From positions 21,058 through 85,057 of the forward strand of contig CADBZH010000017.1 in NCBI GenBank assembly GCA_902799045.1: a stretch of 64,000 nt of DNA, in the 5' to 3' direction. The stretch is from an uncultured Eubacteriales bacterium (GTDB taxonomy: Bacteria > Bacillota > Clostridia > Christensenellales > Aristaeellaceae). Positions 7,312 to 15,324 of this stretch are shown in pieces (position 1 is the stretch's first letter; every line of letters begins with the position of its first letter). Made by a program: the position numbers and the translations under genes. The notes below the pieces were generated by a model. That model was not told where the DNA came from and searched no databases. It saw only the letters and a list, made by a program, of their open reading frames with translations.

Positions 7312-9162
7312 ATGGCACTGGACTATCGCAAGTGCGCGGAGGAGATCGCCGCCAATATCGGCGGGGGCTCCAATGTCATCAGCGCGGCACACTGCGCGAC
7401 CCGGCTTCGACTCGTCATTGCCGACAACAGCAAGGTGAACAAGGAGGTGCTGGAGAACATCGACGGCGTGAAGGGCATGTTCGAATCCAACGGACAGCTC
7501 CAGCTGATCATCGGCACCGGCACCGTGAACAAGGTCTACGACGAATTCCTGTCCGTCACGGGCGCGTCCGCGGCCAGCAAGGCCGACGTGAAGGCCGCCG
7601 CGGCCAGCAAGATGCCGTGGTGGAAGAAGGTGTTGAAGACGCCGGGCGACGTGTTCGTGCCGATCCTTCCCGCCATCGTGGCCTCCGGCCTGATGATGGG
7701 CATCGTGGAGGCCATCCCGAAGTTCTGGCCCGCCTTCGGCACCAGCGACTGGTATGCCTTCCTGGACCTCGTGGCCAACACGGCCTTCGCGCTGCTGCCG
7801 GTGCTGGTGGCCATTTCCGCCGCCCGCGTGTTCGGCGGCAACATCTTCCTCGGCGGCGTCATCGGCCTGATGATGGTGCATCCGGCGCTGATCAACGCCT
7901 GGACCGTGGGCAACTATGCCGCCGGAGAGATACCAACCTGGCATCTGTTCTTCTTCAACGTCCAGCAAGTGGGCTACCAGGGGCACGTGATCCCGGTCAT
8001 ACTGGCGGTGCTCCTGATGAGCATCATTGAAAAATGGCTGCACAAGAAGGTGCCCGAGATGATCGACCTGTTCGTCACCCCGCTGGTGACGGTGCTGGTC
8101 ACCTCCTTCGTCACCTTCACCATCATCGGGCCCGTCTTCTCCATCCTGGAGAACTGGGTGCTGACCGGCGCGAAGTGGCTGGCCAGCTCGCTGTTCGGCT
8201 CCGTGGTCATGGGCGCGCTCTATCCCTGGACGGTCGTCATGGGCCTGCACCACATGTACAATGTCATCGAGGCGGGCATGATCGCCCAGACCGGCCTGAA
8301 CACCTGGATGCCCATCGCCTCCGCGGCGAACTTCGCCCAGTTTGGCGCGTGCCTGGCGGTGGCGCTGAAGGTGAAGAACCAGAAGACCAAGTCCGTGGCG
8401 CTGCCCTCGTCGCTGTCCGCTTCGCTGGGCATCACCGAGCCGGCCATCTTCGGCATCAACTTCCGCTTCATGAAGCCCTTCATCTGCGGCATGATCGGCG
8501 GCGCGGTGGGCTCGCTGTTCGGAAGCCTGTTCAAGCTGGGCGCGCCCGTCTACGGCGTCACCGGCATTCCCGCCATCCCCGCGGTGAACAACGTTCCGCT
8601 GTATCTGGTCCAGCTGCTGATCTCCGCGGGCGTGGCCTTCGCGCTGACCACGATCATCTGGAAGGAAGACGCGCCGAAGCCGGTCACGGCGGCGGGCCCG
8701 GCGGTGCAGCCGGCGAAGATCGAGGCCCCGACGGTTTCGGTCATCCGCTGCGCCAACGGCACGGTGCTGCAGCCCGTGAAGGGCAATGTCATCCCCTACG
8801 ACCAGATCCCGGACGACACCTTCGCCTCCGGCGTGCTGGGCGTGGGCGTGGGCGTGCAGCCGACGGACGAGGTGGTCGTCGCGCCCTTTGACGGCGAGAT
8901 CAGCTCCGTCGCGGACAGCAAGCACGCCGTGGGCCTCTCCGCCAACGACATGGAGCTGCTGATCCACGTGGGCGTGGACACCGTGGCCATGAACGGCGAC
9001 GGCTTTGAGTGCCTCGTCAGCGAGGGCGACCAGGTGAAGGCCGGCCAGCCGCTGATCCGCTTCAGCCGCGAGAAGATCAGGGCCGCCGGCTACAGCGACA
9101 CCGTGGCCGTGCTGCTGACCAACTCCGACGACCTCGACGGCGTGGAGTACGGGGCAAAGTGA
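7312..9162 (+). CDS. PTS sugar permease EIIBCA, sucrose/beta-glucoside superfamily
   Basis: A 616-residue three-domain permease that imports and phosphorylates a sugar. EIIB is N-terminal with phospho-Cys28 (AAHCATRLRL). EIIC spans about 105-455 with ten or so helices and the sucrose/trehalose-type segment VGYQGHVIPVILAV. EIIA (Crr type) is C-terminal, with phospho-His552 (ELLIHVGVDTVAMNGDGF). The EIIC pattern looks closest to sucrose-type permeases (ScrA), but no sucrose-6-phosphate hydrolase is nearby, so the substrate is open. The start is the ATG at 7312, with GGGGGAG 5-6 bp upstream, not the in-frame ATG at 7291. It is followed by genes for enzyme I and HPr, giving a complete phosphorelay in one cluster. 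Confidence 0.9.
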   Translation: MALDYRKCAEEIAANIGGGSNVISAAHCATRLRLVIADNSKVNKEVLENIDGVKGMFESNGQLQLIIGTGTVNKVYDEFLSVTGASAASKADVKAAAASKMPWWKKVLKTPGDVFVPILPAIVASGLMMGIVEAIPKFWPAFGTSDWYAFLDLVANTAFALLPVLVAISAARVFGGNIFLGGVIGLMMVHPALINAWTVGNYAAGEIPTWHLFFFNVQQVGYQGHVIPVILAVLLMSIIEKWLHKKVPEMIDLFVTPLVTVLVTSFVTFTIIGPVFSILENWVLTGAKWLASSLFGSVVMGALYPWTVVMGLHHMYNVIEAGMIAQTGLNTWMPIASAANFAQFGACLAVALKVKNQKTKSVALPSSLSASLGITEPAIFGINFRFMKPFICGMIGGAVGSLFGSLFKLGAPVYGVTGIPAIPAVNNVPLYLVQLLISAGVAFALTTIIWKEDAPKPVTAAGPAVQPAKIEAPTVSVIRCANGTVLQPVKGNVIPYDQIPDDTFASGVLGVGVGVQPTDEVVVAPFDGEISSVADSKHAVGLSANDMELLIHVGVDTVAMNGDGFECLVSEGDQVKAGQPLIRFSREKIRAAGYSDTVAVLLTNSDDLDGVEYGAK

Positions 9163-9262
9163 GAGTGAGGAGTGAGGGGTGTGGAGTGAGGAGTTAATGA
9201 CCAGATCCCGACAGGATTCCTGCGACAACTCTACGCTCCATTCTCCACACTCCGCTCTTTTG
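9163..9262. repeat. GA/CT-armed intergenic palindrome
   Basis: It begins directly at the EIIBCA stop codon with a purine-rich run (GAGTGAGGAGTGAGG and GTGTGGAGTGAGGAGTT). It ends with its pyrimidine-rich counterpart (AACTCTACGCTCC, TCTCCACACTCCGCTC). The arms are imperfect inverted repeats that could pair in the transcript between the EIIBCA and EI genes. Similar arms occur at 10985, 12431, 14463, 33063 and 52137. Confidence 0.6.
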
Positions 9263-9298
9263 AAATCAAATAAACACATCGAAAGGAGTAAAAAGCAA

Positions 9299-10978
9299 AT
9301 GATTTCCATCCAGGGCAAAGGTGTATCCACCGGCGTGGCGATGGGTCCGCTCTATTTCTACACCCGCGCCAAGAGCACCATCCGCCGCATCAAGGTGACG
9401 GACACCGAGGCCGAGTGGGGCCGCTTCAAGGCCGCCCAGGCCAAGGCCATCGAGCAGCTGGGCGAGCTGTATGAAAAGGCGCTGGCCGAGGCCGGCGAGG
9501 AGGCCGCCATCCTGTTCGAGACCCACCAGATGATGGCCGAGGACGACGACTATGTGGAGTCCATCGAAAACCTCATCAAGGAGGACAAGCTGAACGCCGA
9601 GGCCGCCGTGACCGACACCGCCGCGCAGTTTGCCGACATGTTCGCCCAGATGGACGACGCCTACATGCAGGCCCGCGCCGCGGACGTGAAGGACGTGTCC
9701 GGCCGCATCATCGGCATCCTGACCGGCGTGGTGCAGGGCGGCATCGATTCCGACGTGCCCGTGGTGCTGGCGGCGGACGACCTGGCCCCCAGCGAGACCG
9801 TGCAGCTGGACAAGGCCAAGATCCTGGGCTTCATCACCGAGGGCGGCAGCGGCTCCAGCCACACCGCCATACTGGCCCGCACGATGGGCATTCCCGCCAT
9901 CATCGGCGTGGGCAAGCAGCTGAAGGAGGAGTATGAGGGCCGCGAGGTGATCGTGGACGGCTCCACCGGCGGCATCGTCATCGACGCCGACGAAGCCACC
10001 CGCAACGTGATGATGGCCAAGCGCGAGGAGCAGCTGAAGCAGCGCAAGCTGCTGGAGCAGCTGAAGGGCCAGGAGAACATCACCCGCGACGGCCAGAAGA
10101 TCCGCGTCTACTGCAACATCGGCAATCCCGAGGACGTGTCCACCGTGCTGTCGAACGACGGCGGCGGCGTGGGCCTGTTCCGCTCGGAGTTTCTGTACCT
10201 GAACTGCTCGGACTATCCTTCCGAGGACTATCAGTTCGAGGCCTACAAGCAGGTGCTCTCCGACATGGGCGACAAGGAGGTCATCATCCGCACGCTGGAC
10301 ATCGGCGCGGACAAGCAGATCGACTACTTCCAGATGCCCAAGGAGGAGAACCCGGCGCTGGGCAACCGCGCGCTGCGCATCTGCCTGAACCGGCCGGAGA
10401 TCTTCAAGACCCAGCTGCGCGCGCTCTATCGCGCCTCCGCCTACGGCAAGCTCGGCATCATGTTCCCGATGGTCACCAGCGTTTGGGAGGTCAAGGAAGC
10501 CAAGAAGCTGTGCGAGGTCGTGAAGAAGGAGCTGGACGCCGAGGGCAAGCCCTACAGCCCGGACGTGGAGATTGGCATCATGATCGAGACCCCCGCCGCG
10601 GCGGTGATGAGCGACCGGCTTTCCAAGTTGGTGGACTTCTTCTCCTGCGGCACCAACGACCTGACTCAGTATACGCTGGCCTGCGACCGGCAGAACAACG
10701 ACCTGGGCCGCTTCTTCAACCCCCACCATCCGGCCGTGCTGCGCCTTTTGAAGATGGTGTGCGACAACGCCCACAAGAACGGCGTGTGGGTCGGCATCTG
10801 CGGCGAGCTGGGCGCCGACCTGGAGCTGACGGAGACCTTCCTCTCCATCGGCATCGACGAGCTGTCCGTCTCCCCGCGCAGCGTGCTGCCGCTGCGCCAG
10901 AAGATCCGCGAGACCACCGTCTCCGCCGTGAAGGAGAAGGTCCTGGCGGACCTGCTGGGGGATGGAAACGCGATCTGA
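9299..10978 (+). CDS. ptsI: PTS enzyme I (phosphoenolpyruvate-protein phosphotransferase)
   Basis: This 559-residue cytoplasmic enzyme takes phosphate from PEP and passes it to HPr. Phospho-His188 lies in GGSGSSHTAILAR, matching His189 of E. coli. The PEP-binding segments DIGADKQIDYF and EENPALGNRALR, the FFSCGTNDLTQYTLACDR region and the acid/base Cys501 (GICGELG) are all present. The ATG at 9299 has GAAAGGAG 10 bp upstream; an open frame extends further upstream but only through repeat DNA. It is flanked by the EIIBCA gene and the HPr-LDH fusion on the same strand. Confidence 0.96.
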   Translation: MISIQGKGVSTGVAMGPLYFYTRAKSTIRRIKVTDTEAEWGRFKAAQAKAIEQLGELYEKALAEAGEEAAILFETHQMMAEDDDYVESIENLIKEDKLNAEAAVTDTAAQFADMFAQMDDAYMQARAADVKDVSGRIIGILTGVVQGGIDSDVPVVLAADDLAPSETVQLDKAKILGFITEGGSGSSHTAILARTMGIPAIIGVGKQLKEEYEGREVIVDGSTGGIVIDADEATRNVMMAKREEQLKQRKLLEQLKGQENITRDGQKIRVYCNIGNPEDVSTVLSNDGGGVGLFRSEFLYLNCSDYPSEDYQFEAYKQVLSDMGDKEVIIRTLDIGADKQIDYFQMPKEENPALGNRALRICLNRPEIFKTQLRALYRASAYGKLGIMFPMVTSVWEVKEAKKLCEVVKKELDAEGKPYSPDVEIGIMIETPAAAVMSDRLSKLVDFFSCGTNDLTQYTLACDRQNNDLGRFFNPHHPAVLRLLKMVCDNAHKNGVWVGICGELGADLELTETFLSIGIDELSVSPRSVLPLRQKIRETTVSAVKEKVLADLLGDGNAI

Positions 10979-10984
10979 TGTTTT

Positions 10985-11098
10985 GATTGAGGGATCAGGG
11001 AGTAGGGAGTAGGGAGTAGGAATAGCTGCTGCCGCGCATACTAACGGCATCTTCTGCACGGAAAACGCGGCAGCCCCTACTCCCTGCTCCCGCTTCAA
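10985..11098. repeat. GA/CT-armed palindrome with GCGGCAG core
   Basis: The left arm is GGGAGTAGGGAGTAGGGAG-like, followed by GCTGCCGC; the right arm is GCGGCAGCCCCTACTCCCTG. The outer arms and the inner GCTGCCGC/GCGGCAGC pair are both complementary, so the spacer after ptsI can fold into a long hairpin. The copy at 14463 has the same GCGGCAG core. Confidence 0.65.
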
Positions 11099-11128
11099 AA
11101 CCACCATTTGCAAGGAGCCAAACCAACC

Positions 11129-12430
11129 ATGACCACCATCACCTATGAAGTCACCGGCCCGCTGGGGCTGCACGCCCGACCGGCGGCGTTCCTGGCGCAG
11201 ACCTGCGTGAACCTTACCTCGCAGATCACCGTGAAGTATGACGGAAGGACCGCCAGCGGCTCGAATGTGCTGGAGCTGCTGGCGCTGCACGCCGGAAGGG
11301 GCGCGATGCTGGAGATCAGCGCCGAGGGCGGCGACGAGCGGGCGGCGCTGGACGAGATCAACCGGGTGCTGCGGGAGAAGCTGTGGGACCGGAACAAGAC
11401 CCGTCTGCTGCGCATCGCCTTCTTCGGCACGAAGGATTATGACCGGCTGTTCTTCAGCGAGCTGGCAAAGGACCGGGGCGCGGGCACCTACAACTGCGAC
11501 ATCCGCTATTTCAACTGCCGCCTGACGCCGGAGACGGCGAACCTGGCCCGGGGCTACGACGCGGTGTGCGTGTTCGTGAACGACGAGCTGCCCCGGGCGG
11601 CGGTGGAGACGCTGCGCAACGGCGGCGTGCGGCTGATCCTGCTGCGCTGCGCCGGCTTCAACAACGTGGATCTGCAGGCCGCGAAGGAATGCGGCATCAA
11701 GGTGGCGCGGGTGCCGGCCTATTCGCCCTACGCCGTGGCCGAGCACGCGATGAGCCTCATCATGACGGCCAACCGCCGGCTGCACAAGGCCGTGAACAAG
11801 GTGCGCGACAACAACTTCTCCCTCTCCGGCCTGCTGGGGCTGGATCTGCACAACAAGGCGGCGGGCATCGTCGGCACCGGCAAGATCGGCGTCTGCATGG
11901 CCCGCATCTGCAAGGGCTTCGGCATGACCGTGCTGGCCTGGGACGCCTACCCGAACCGGGCGCTGGAGGAGGAGGGGCTTCTGAGCTACGTGCCCCTGGA
12001 GGAGCTGCTGGAGCGGGCGGACCTGATCTCGCTCCACGCGCCGCTGATCGAAGGCCCGAACGGCACCTGGCACCTGATCGACGAGCGGGCCATCGCCCGC
12101 ATGAAGGACACCGCCATGCTGGTGAACACCGCCCGAGGCGGCCTGATCGACACCGAGGCGCTGATCGAGGCGCTGAAGAACGGCAAGTTCCACGCCGTGG
12201 CGCTGGACGTGTACGAGGGCGAGGACGCCAACGTGTACACCGACCGGTCCGACGAGTTCCTGAACAACGATATCACGGCGCGGCTGCAGATGTTCCCCAA
12301 CGTGGTGCTCACCAGCCACCAGGCCTTCTTCACCCGCGAGGCCCTGCAGGCCATCGCCGCCGAGACGCTGGAAAACGCCCGTCGCTTCAACGAGGGGGCG
12401 GACCTGGGCGCGGCGGAGTGCAAGGCGTGA
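11129..12430 (+). CDS. HPr domain fused to D-lactate dehydrogenase
   Basis: One continuous 433-residue frame joins two complete proteins. Residues 1-88 are HPr with phospho-His15 in LGLHARPAA, the site that enzyme I phosphorylates. The position equal to regulatory Ser46 is Asn46 (SGSNVLELLAL), so control by HPr kinase should be absent. Residues about 93-433 are a D-2-hydroxyacid dehydrogenase close to LdhA: the NAD site GIVGTGKIGVCMARICKGFG, and catalytic Arg336 (TARGG), Glu363 (DVYEGE) and His397 (TSHQAFFT). The expected reaction is pyruvate + NADH to D-lactate. The ATG at 11129 has AAGGAG 11 bp upstream. It directly follows ptsI, where a plain ptsH would be expected. The domain calls are firm; physical coupling of sugar uptake to lactate formation is inference. 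Confidence 0.93.
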   Translation: MTTITYEVTGPLGLHARPAAFLAQTCVNLTSQITVKYDGRTASGSNVLELLALHAGRGAMLEISAEGGDERAALDEINRVLREKLWDRNKTRLLRIAFFGTKDYDRLFFSELAKDRGAGTYNCDIRYFNCRLTPETANLARGYDAVCVFVNDELPRAAVETLRNGGVRLILLRCAGFNNVDLQAAKECGIKVARVPAYSPYAVAEHAMSLIMTANRRLHKAVNKVRDNNFSLSGLLGLDLHNKAAGIVGTGKIGVCMARICKGFGMTVLAWDAYPNRALEEEGLLSYVPLEELLERADLISLHAPLIEGPNGTWHLIDERAIARMKDTAMLVNTARGGLIDTEALIEALKNGKFHAVALDVYEGEDANVYTDRSDEFLNNDITARLQMFPNVVLTSHQAFFTREALQAIAAETLENARRFNEGADLGAAECKA

Positions 12431-12690
12431 GGAGGGAGGAGTTGTGGTTCAAATCCCTTCGGGATTTGTCGAATTGAATGAGTCCCGGATTGCCACGGCC
12501 CTGCGGGCCTCGCAATGACGCGGTCATGTGCCGACGCACCATTCCTGCAGGCGTGAAAGATGAGAGCAAAGCCACGTCATTGCGAGGAGGGCCCAGGCCC
12601 GACGTGGCAATCTGGTTTCCCCTGAATTCTGAAATCCGAAGGATTTCTTCCACAACTCCTCCTCCTCGCTCCGGCCTTCCAAAGTATACG
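12431..12690. repeat. Nested palindrome: GA/CT arms around GTCATTGCGAGG-type repeats
   Basis: From outside to inside: GGAGGGAGGAGTTGTGG pairs with CCACAACTCCTCCTCC; AAATCCCTTCGGGATTT faces AAATCCGAAGGATTT; and GATTGCCACGG..CCTCGCAATGACG faces CGTCATTGCGAGG..GACGTGGCAATC. The layers are symmetric about about 12555. The element fills nearly all of the gap between the HPr-LDH fusion and the Dabb gene. No coding signal seen. Confidence 0.75.
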
Positions 12691-12713
12691 ACCATTACAA
12701 GGAGGTTCCTTCC

Positions 12714-13001
12714 ATGAAACACATCATGCTGATCAAACTGAAGCCCGGCACCGACGCCATGGCGATTCAGGAGAGGCTCTTCAAGACCTTCCGCAAGCTG
12801 GACGACGAGCTGGACTGGCTGAACCATCCGGTGATCGTGCGCCGCTGCGAGGGCACGGACGCCAGCTATGACCTGATGGCCTCCTTCGAGCTGGAAAAGG
12901 AGGAGCAGGTGGCCGAGTACCAGGCCCTGCCGCAGGTGGAAAAGCTGCGGGGAAAGATCCTGGAGTTCGTCGAGCACAAGGCGACCTTCGATCACTATTG
13001 A
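12714..13001 (+). CDS. Dabb-family stress-responsive alpha/beta barrel protein
   Basis: A 95-residue protein resembling the Dabb (dimeric alpha-beta barrel, 'stress responsive') family: MKHIMLIKLKPGTDA opening strand, a helix with charged residues, and a central SYDLMASFELEKEEQVAEYQ typical of the fold. Its biochemical role is unknown; members are small cytoplasmic proteins often placed near oxidoreductases. SD AAGGAGG lies about 8 bp before the ATG. It is in the same direction as the PTS/LDH genes but separated by a large palindrome, so co-transcription is uncertain. Confidence 0.75.
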   Translation: MKHIMLIKLKPGTDAMAIQERLFKTFRKLDDELDWLNHPVIVRRCEGTDASYDLMASFELEKEEQVAEYQALPQVEKLRGKILEFVEHKATFDHY

Positions 13002-13019
13002 CGGACAGTATCTGCTGTC

Positions 13020-13165
13020 CCGAGGGCGAAGCGATCGCGTCCGACCTCGCTTCGTTCGCTGACGGAATGTACAGATCTTTCGCTTCGCTCAGGATAACAG
13101 GGATCGCGATGCGTTGTCATCCTGAGCGAAGCGATGTTGCAATCTGCTCCTCCGGCTTTCGCATC
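13020..13165. repeat. CTTCGCT..CAGGATAACA-type palindromic repeat
   Basis: AGATCTTTCGCTTCGCTCAGGATAACA faces TTGTCATCCTGAGCGAAGCGA about 25 bp later (imperfect inverted repeat). Further complementary pieces flank it (CGAGGGCGAAGCGATCGCG and CGACCTCGCTTCG). Related copies lie at 31450 and 52220, and a fragment at 45523. The DNA from 13166 to 13248 shows no gene. Confidence 0.65.
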
Positions 13166-13248
13166 GGCGCTCCTGCGTGATAATGCGACGCCATTTCATC
13201 CATTATTCGCCGTTTATGCGTGAGTCGCGATTGTTAACCCTTCGGGGG

Positions 13249-13277
13249 TTGACAAGCGCGCCTTTTTGTGATACCAT
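13249..13277 (+). promoter_or_regulatory. dapA leader promoter
   Basis: TTGACA (perfect -35), 17-bp spacer, TACCAT (-10), placed about 30 bp upstream of the lysine riboswitch core. Confidence 0.7.
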
Positions 13278-13304
13278 GCCACCACAGTCGAATACCGCAA
13301 TTAA

Positions 13305-13468
13305 AGGATAGAGGCGCAGCTGTCATCAGTAAGCCCCGGCGCGCAAGGCTTCGCAGGCCGTTGCCGGGAACGAAAGGGGCCGCTGCCGAAGGGAAGGGAG
13401 CGCGAGCCCGGCCCTGGGCAAACGGACAACATCCGTTTGACTGCCGCACCAGCGGAGCGCTATGGATT
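13305..13468 (+). promoter_or_regulatory. Lysine riboswitch (L box) upstream of dapA
   Basis: The conserved L-box elements appear in order: GATAGAGGCGCAGC, then ATCAGTAAG, GGGGCCGCTGCCGAAGGGA, a CTGGG segment, the small hairpin ACGGACAACATCCGT followed by TTGACTGC, and the closing AGCGGAGCGCTATGG. It binds lysine and represses downstream lysine-pathway genes when lysine is plentiful. It sits directly upstream of dapA-dapB-dapH. Confidence 0.9.
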
Positions 13469-13513
13469 AATTGTGATTTCCCAGGTCGGGCTGCGTCCGG
13501 CGCGGGAACCACA

Positions 13514-13571
13514 GTCAATGCACGGCGTGTATTGGCTGATTCTTTTATACCGACGAGTGAGGTGCATTGAC
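13514..13571 (+). promoter_or_regulatory. Candidate ribosome-site-sequestering stem of the lysine riboswitch
   Basis: GTCAATGCAC (13514-13523) and GTGCATTGAC (13562-13571) are perfect 10-bp inverted repeats; the right arm ends at the dapA ATG and touches the AGGTG ribosome site. There is no T-run typical of an intrinsic terminator. This suggests translational rather than transcriptional control, as inference. Confidence 0.5.
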
Positions 13572-14459
13572 ATGAAGAAGCATACCGTGTTCCGCGGCGC
13601 CGCCACAGCGCTGATCACGCCCCTGAATGAAACGGGCGTGGACTATGAGGCCTTCGGCAGGCTGATCGACTGGCAGATCGAAAAGGGCATCGACGGCCTG
13701 GTGATCGCCGGCACCACCGGCGAGGGCGCCACGCTCACCTATCAGGAGCACGAGGAGTGCATCCGCTTTGCCGTGGAGCGGGCGGCGGGCCGCGTGCCGA
13801 TCATCGCGGGCAGCGGCTCCAACGACACCAACCGCGCCATCACGCTCTCGAAGTTCTCCTGCCGGGCCGGCGCGGACGCGCTGCTGGTGGTGACGCCCTA
13901 CTACAACAAGGCTACCCAGAAGGGTCTGATCGCCAGCTACAACGCCATCGCCGACGCGGTGGACAGGCCCATCATACTCTACAACGTGCCCAGCCGCACC
14001 GGCGTGAACATCGAGCCCGCCACCTATGTGGAGCTGGCGAAGCACCCGAACATCGTGGGCATCAAGGAGGCCAGCGGCAACATCTCCAAGATCGTGGAGA
14101 CGGCCATGCTGGTGGGCGACGCCATCGACATCTATTCCGGCAACGACGACCAGGTGGTGCCGGTGCTGAGCATGGGCGGCAGCGGCGTGATCTCCGTGCT
14201 GTCCAACGTCATGCCCGCCGAGACCCACGCGATGTGCCAGAAGTTCTTCGATGGCGACGTGGCCGGCAGCGCCCGCATGCAGATGGACCTGCTGCCCCTG
14301 ATCAACGCGCTGTTCAGCGAGGTGAACCCCATTCCCGTCAAGGCCGCCATGGCCGCCATGGGCTGGTGTGAAAACCGCGTCCGCCTGCCCCTCACCCCGA
14401 TGGAGGAGGCGCACTGGCAGAAGCTGGAAGCGATCATGAAAGGGCATGGGCTGATTTGA
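13572..14459 (+). CDS. dapA: 4-hydroxy-tetrahydrodipicolinate synthase
   Basis: A 295-residue class I aldolase that condenses pyruvate with aspartate semialdehyde, the first committed step to DAP and lysine. Visible are GTTGEGATL (substrate-binding Thr pair), the YYNKATQKGL loop with the catalytic Tyr region, the Schiff-base Lys in VGIKEASGN, and GSGVISVLSNVMP. The ATG at 13572 is preceded by the riboswitch stem; earlier in-frame starts fall inside the riboswitch and are rejected. First gene of the lysine-regulated cluster. Confidence 0.96.
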   Translation: MKKHTVFRGAATALITPLNETGVDYEAFGRLIDWQIEKGIDGLVIAGTTGEGATLTYQEHEECIRFAVERAAGRVPIIAGSGSNDTNRAITLSKFSCRAGADALLVVTPYYNKATQKGLIASYNAIADAVDRPIILYNVPSRTGVNIEPATYVELAKHPNIVGIKEASGNISKIVETAMLVGDAIDIYSGNDDQVVPVLSMGGSGVISVLSNVMPAETHAMCQKFFDGDVAGSARMQMDLLPLINALFSEVNPIPVKAAMAAMGWCENRVRLPLTPMEEAHWQKLEAIMKGHGLI

Positions 14460-14462
14460 CAT

Positions 14463-14556
14463 TGAGGGAGTAGGGAGCAGGGAACAGGGAGCAGGAAATG
14501 CCGGGAACGCGGCAGCCACTATTCCTGCTCCCTACTGCCTGCTGCCTGCTCCCTGG
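14463..14556. repeat. GA/CT-armed palindrome with GCGGCAG core
   Basis: GGGAGTAGGGAGCAGGG and AGGGAGCAGG pair with CCTGCTCCCTACTGCCTG and GCCTGCTCCCTGG; the loop contains AACGCGGCAGCCA. It begins 4 bp after the dapA stop. Same family as 10985-11098. Confidence 0.65.
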
Positions 14557-14583
14557 ACGAAGCAACAAAAGATGGAGGTACCC

Positions 14584-15315
14584 ATGAACATCATCATCAA
14601 CGGTGCGAACGGGCGCATGGGGCGCATCGTTTCACAGGCGATCGAAGAGGGCGGCGCGCACAGCGTGGCCGCGCGGGTGGACTGGAGCTACGCCGCCGGG
14701 GACGGCCTGTCGGAGCTGAAGCAGTATCAGGGCCCGGCGGACATCGTGATCGACTTTTCAAACCACGCGGCCACGGCCTCCGTGGCGGAGTATTGCGCCG
14801 GACGCGGCCTGCCGGTGGTGATCGGCACCACGGGCCAGACCGACGAGGAGCGCGCGCAGATCGAGGCGCTCTCGAAGGAGGTGCCGGTGTTCCTGTCGGG
14901 GAACATGTCGCTGGGCATCGCGCTGCTGGCGAACATGGCCAGGCAGGCCGCGGCGATGTTCCCGAACGCCGACATCGAGATCGTCGAGCGTCACCACAAC
15001 CAGAAGCTGGACGTGCCCAGCGGCACGGCGCTGCTGCTGGCCGACCGGGTGCGCGAGGCGCGGCCGGAGGCGACGATCGTCGTCGGGCGGCATGAAAACG
15101 GCAAGCGCGAGCGCAATGAAATCGGCATCCACTCGCTGCGCTACGGCGGCGAGGTGGGCACCCATGAGGTCATTATCGCCGCGGGCAGCGAGACCATCAC
15201 GCTGAAGCACGAGGCGGAGGACCGCGGCCTGTTCGCCCAGGGGGCGCTGGCGGTGGCGGAGTTCCTGGCCGGGCAGGCGCCAGGCCTGTATGACATGCGG
15301 GACATCGTGAAATAG
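14584..15315 (+). CDS. dapB: 4-hydroxy-tetrahydrodipicolinate reductase
   Basis: A 243-residue NAD(P)H-dependent reductase, second DAP step. N-terminal GANGRMGR nucleotide motif, VVIGTTGQ, the catalytic ERHHNQKLDVPSGTAL signature (His-His and Lys), and C-terminal GLFAQGALAVAEFL. The ATG at 14584 follows GATGGAGG by 6 bp; the ATG within that ribosome site (14572) is rejected. dapH follows after 9 bp. Confidence 0.96.
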   Translation: MNIIINGANGRMGRIVSQAIEEGGAHSVAARVDWSYAAGDGLSELKQYQGPADIVIDFSNHAATASVAEYCAGRGLPVVIGTTGQTDEERAQIEALSKEVPVFLSGNMSLGIALLANMARQAAAMFPNADIEIVERHHNQKLDVPSGTALLLADRVREARPEATIVVGRHENGKRERNEIGIHSLRYGGEVGTHEVIIAAGSETITLKHEAEDRGLFAQGALAVAEFLAGQAPGLYDMRDIVK

Positions 15316-15324
15316 GAGAGAGAC

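Noticed and set aside
12431-12713. Small protein-coding gene in the gap before the Dabb gene
   Set aside because: The open frames there run across palindromic repeats and have no conserved features.
13437-13571. Upstream start giving a longer DapA
   Set aside because: The extra residues would be encoded by the lysine riboswitch and its expression stem.
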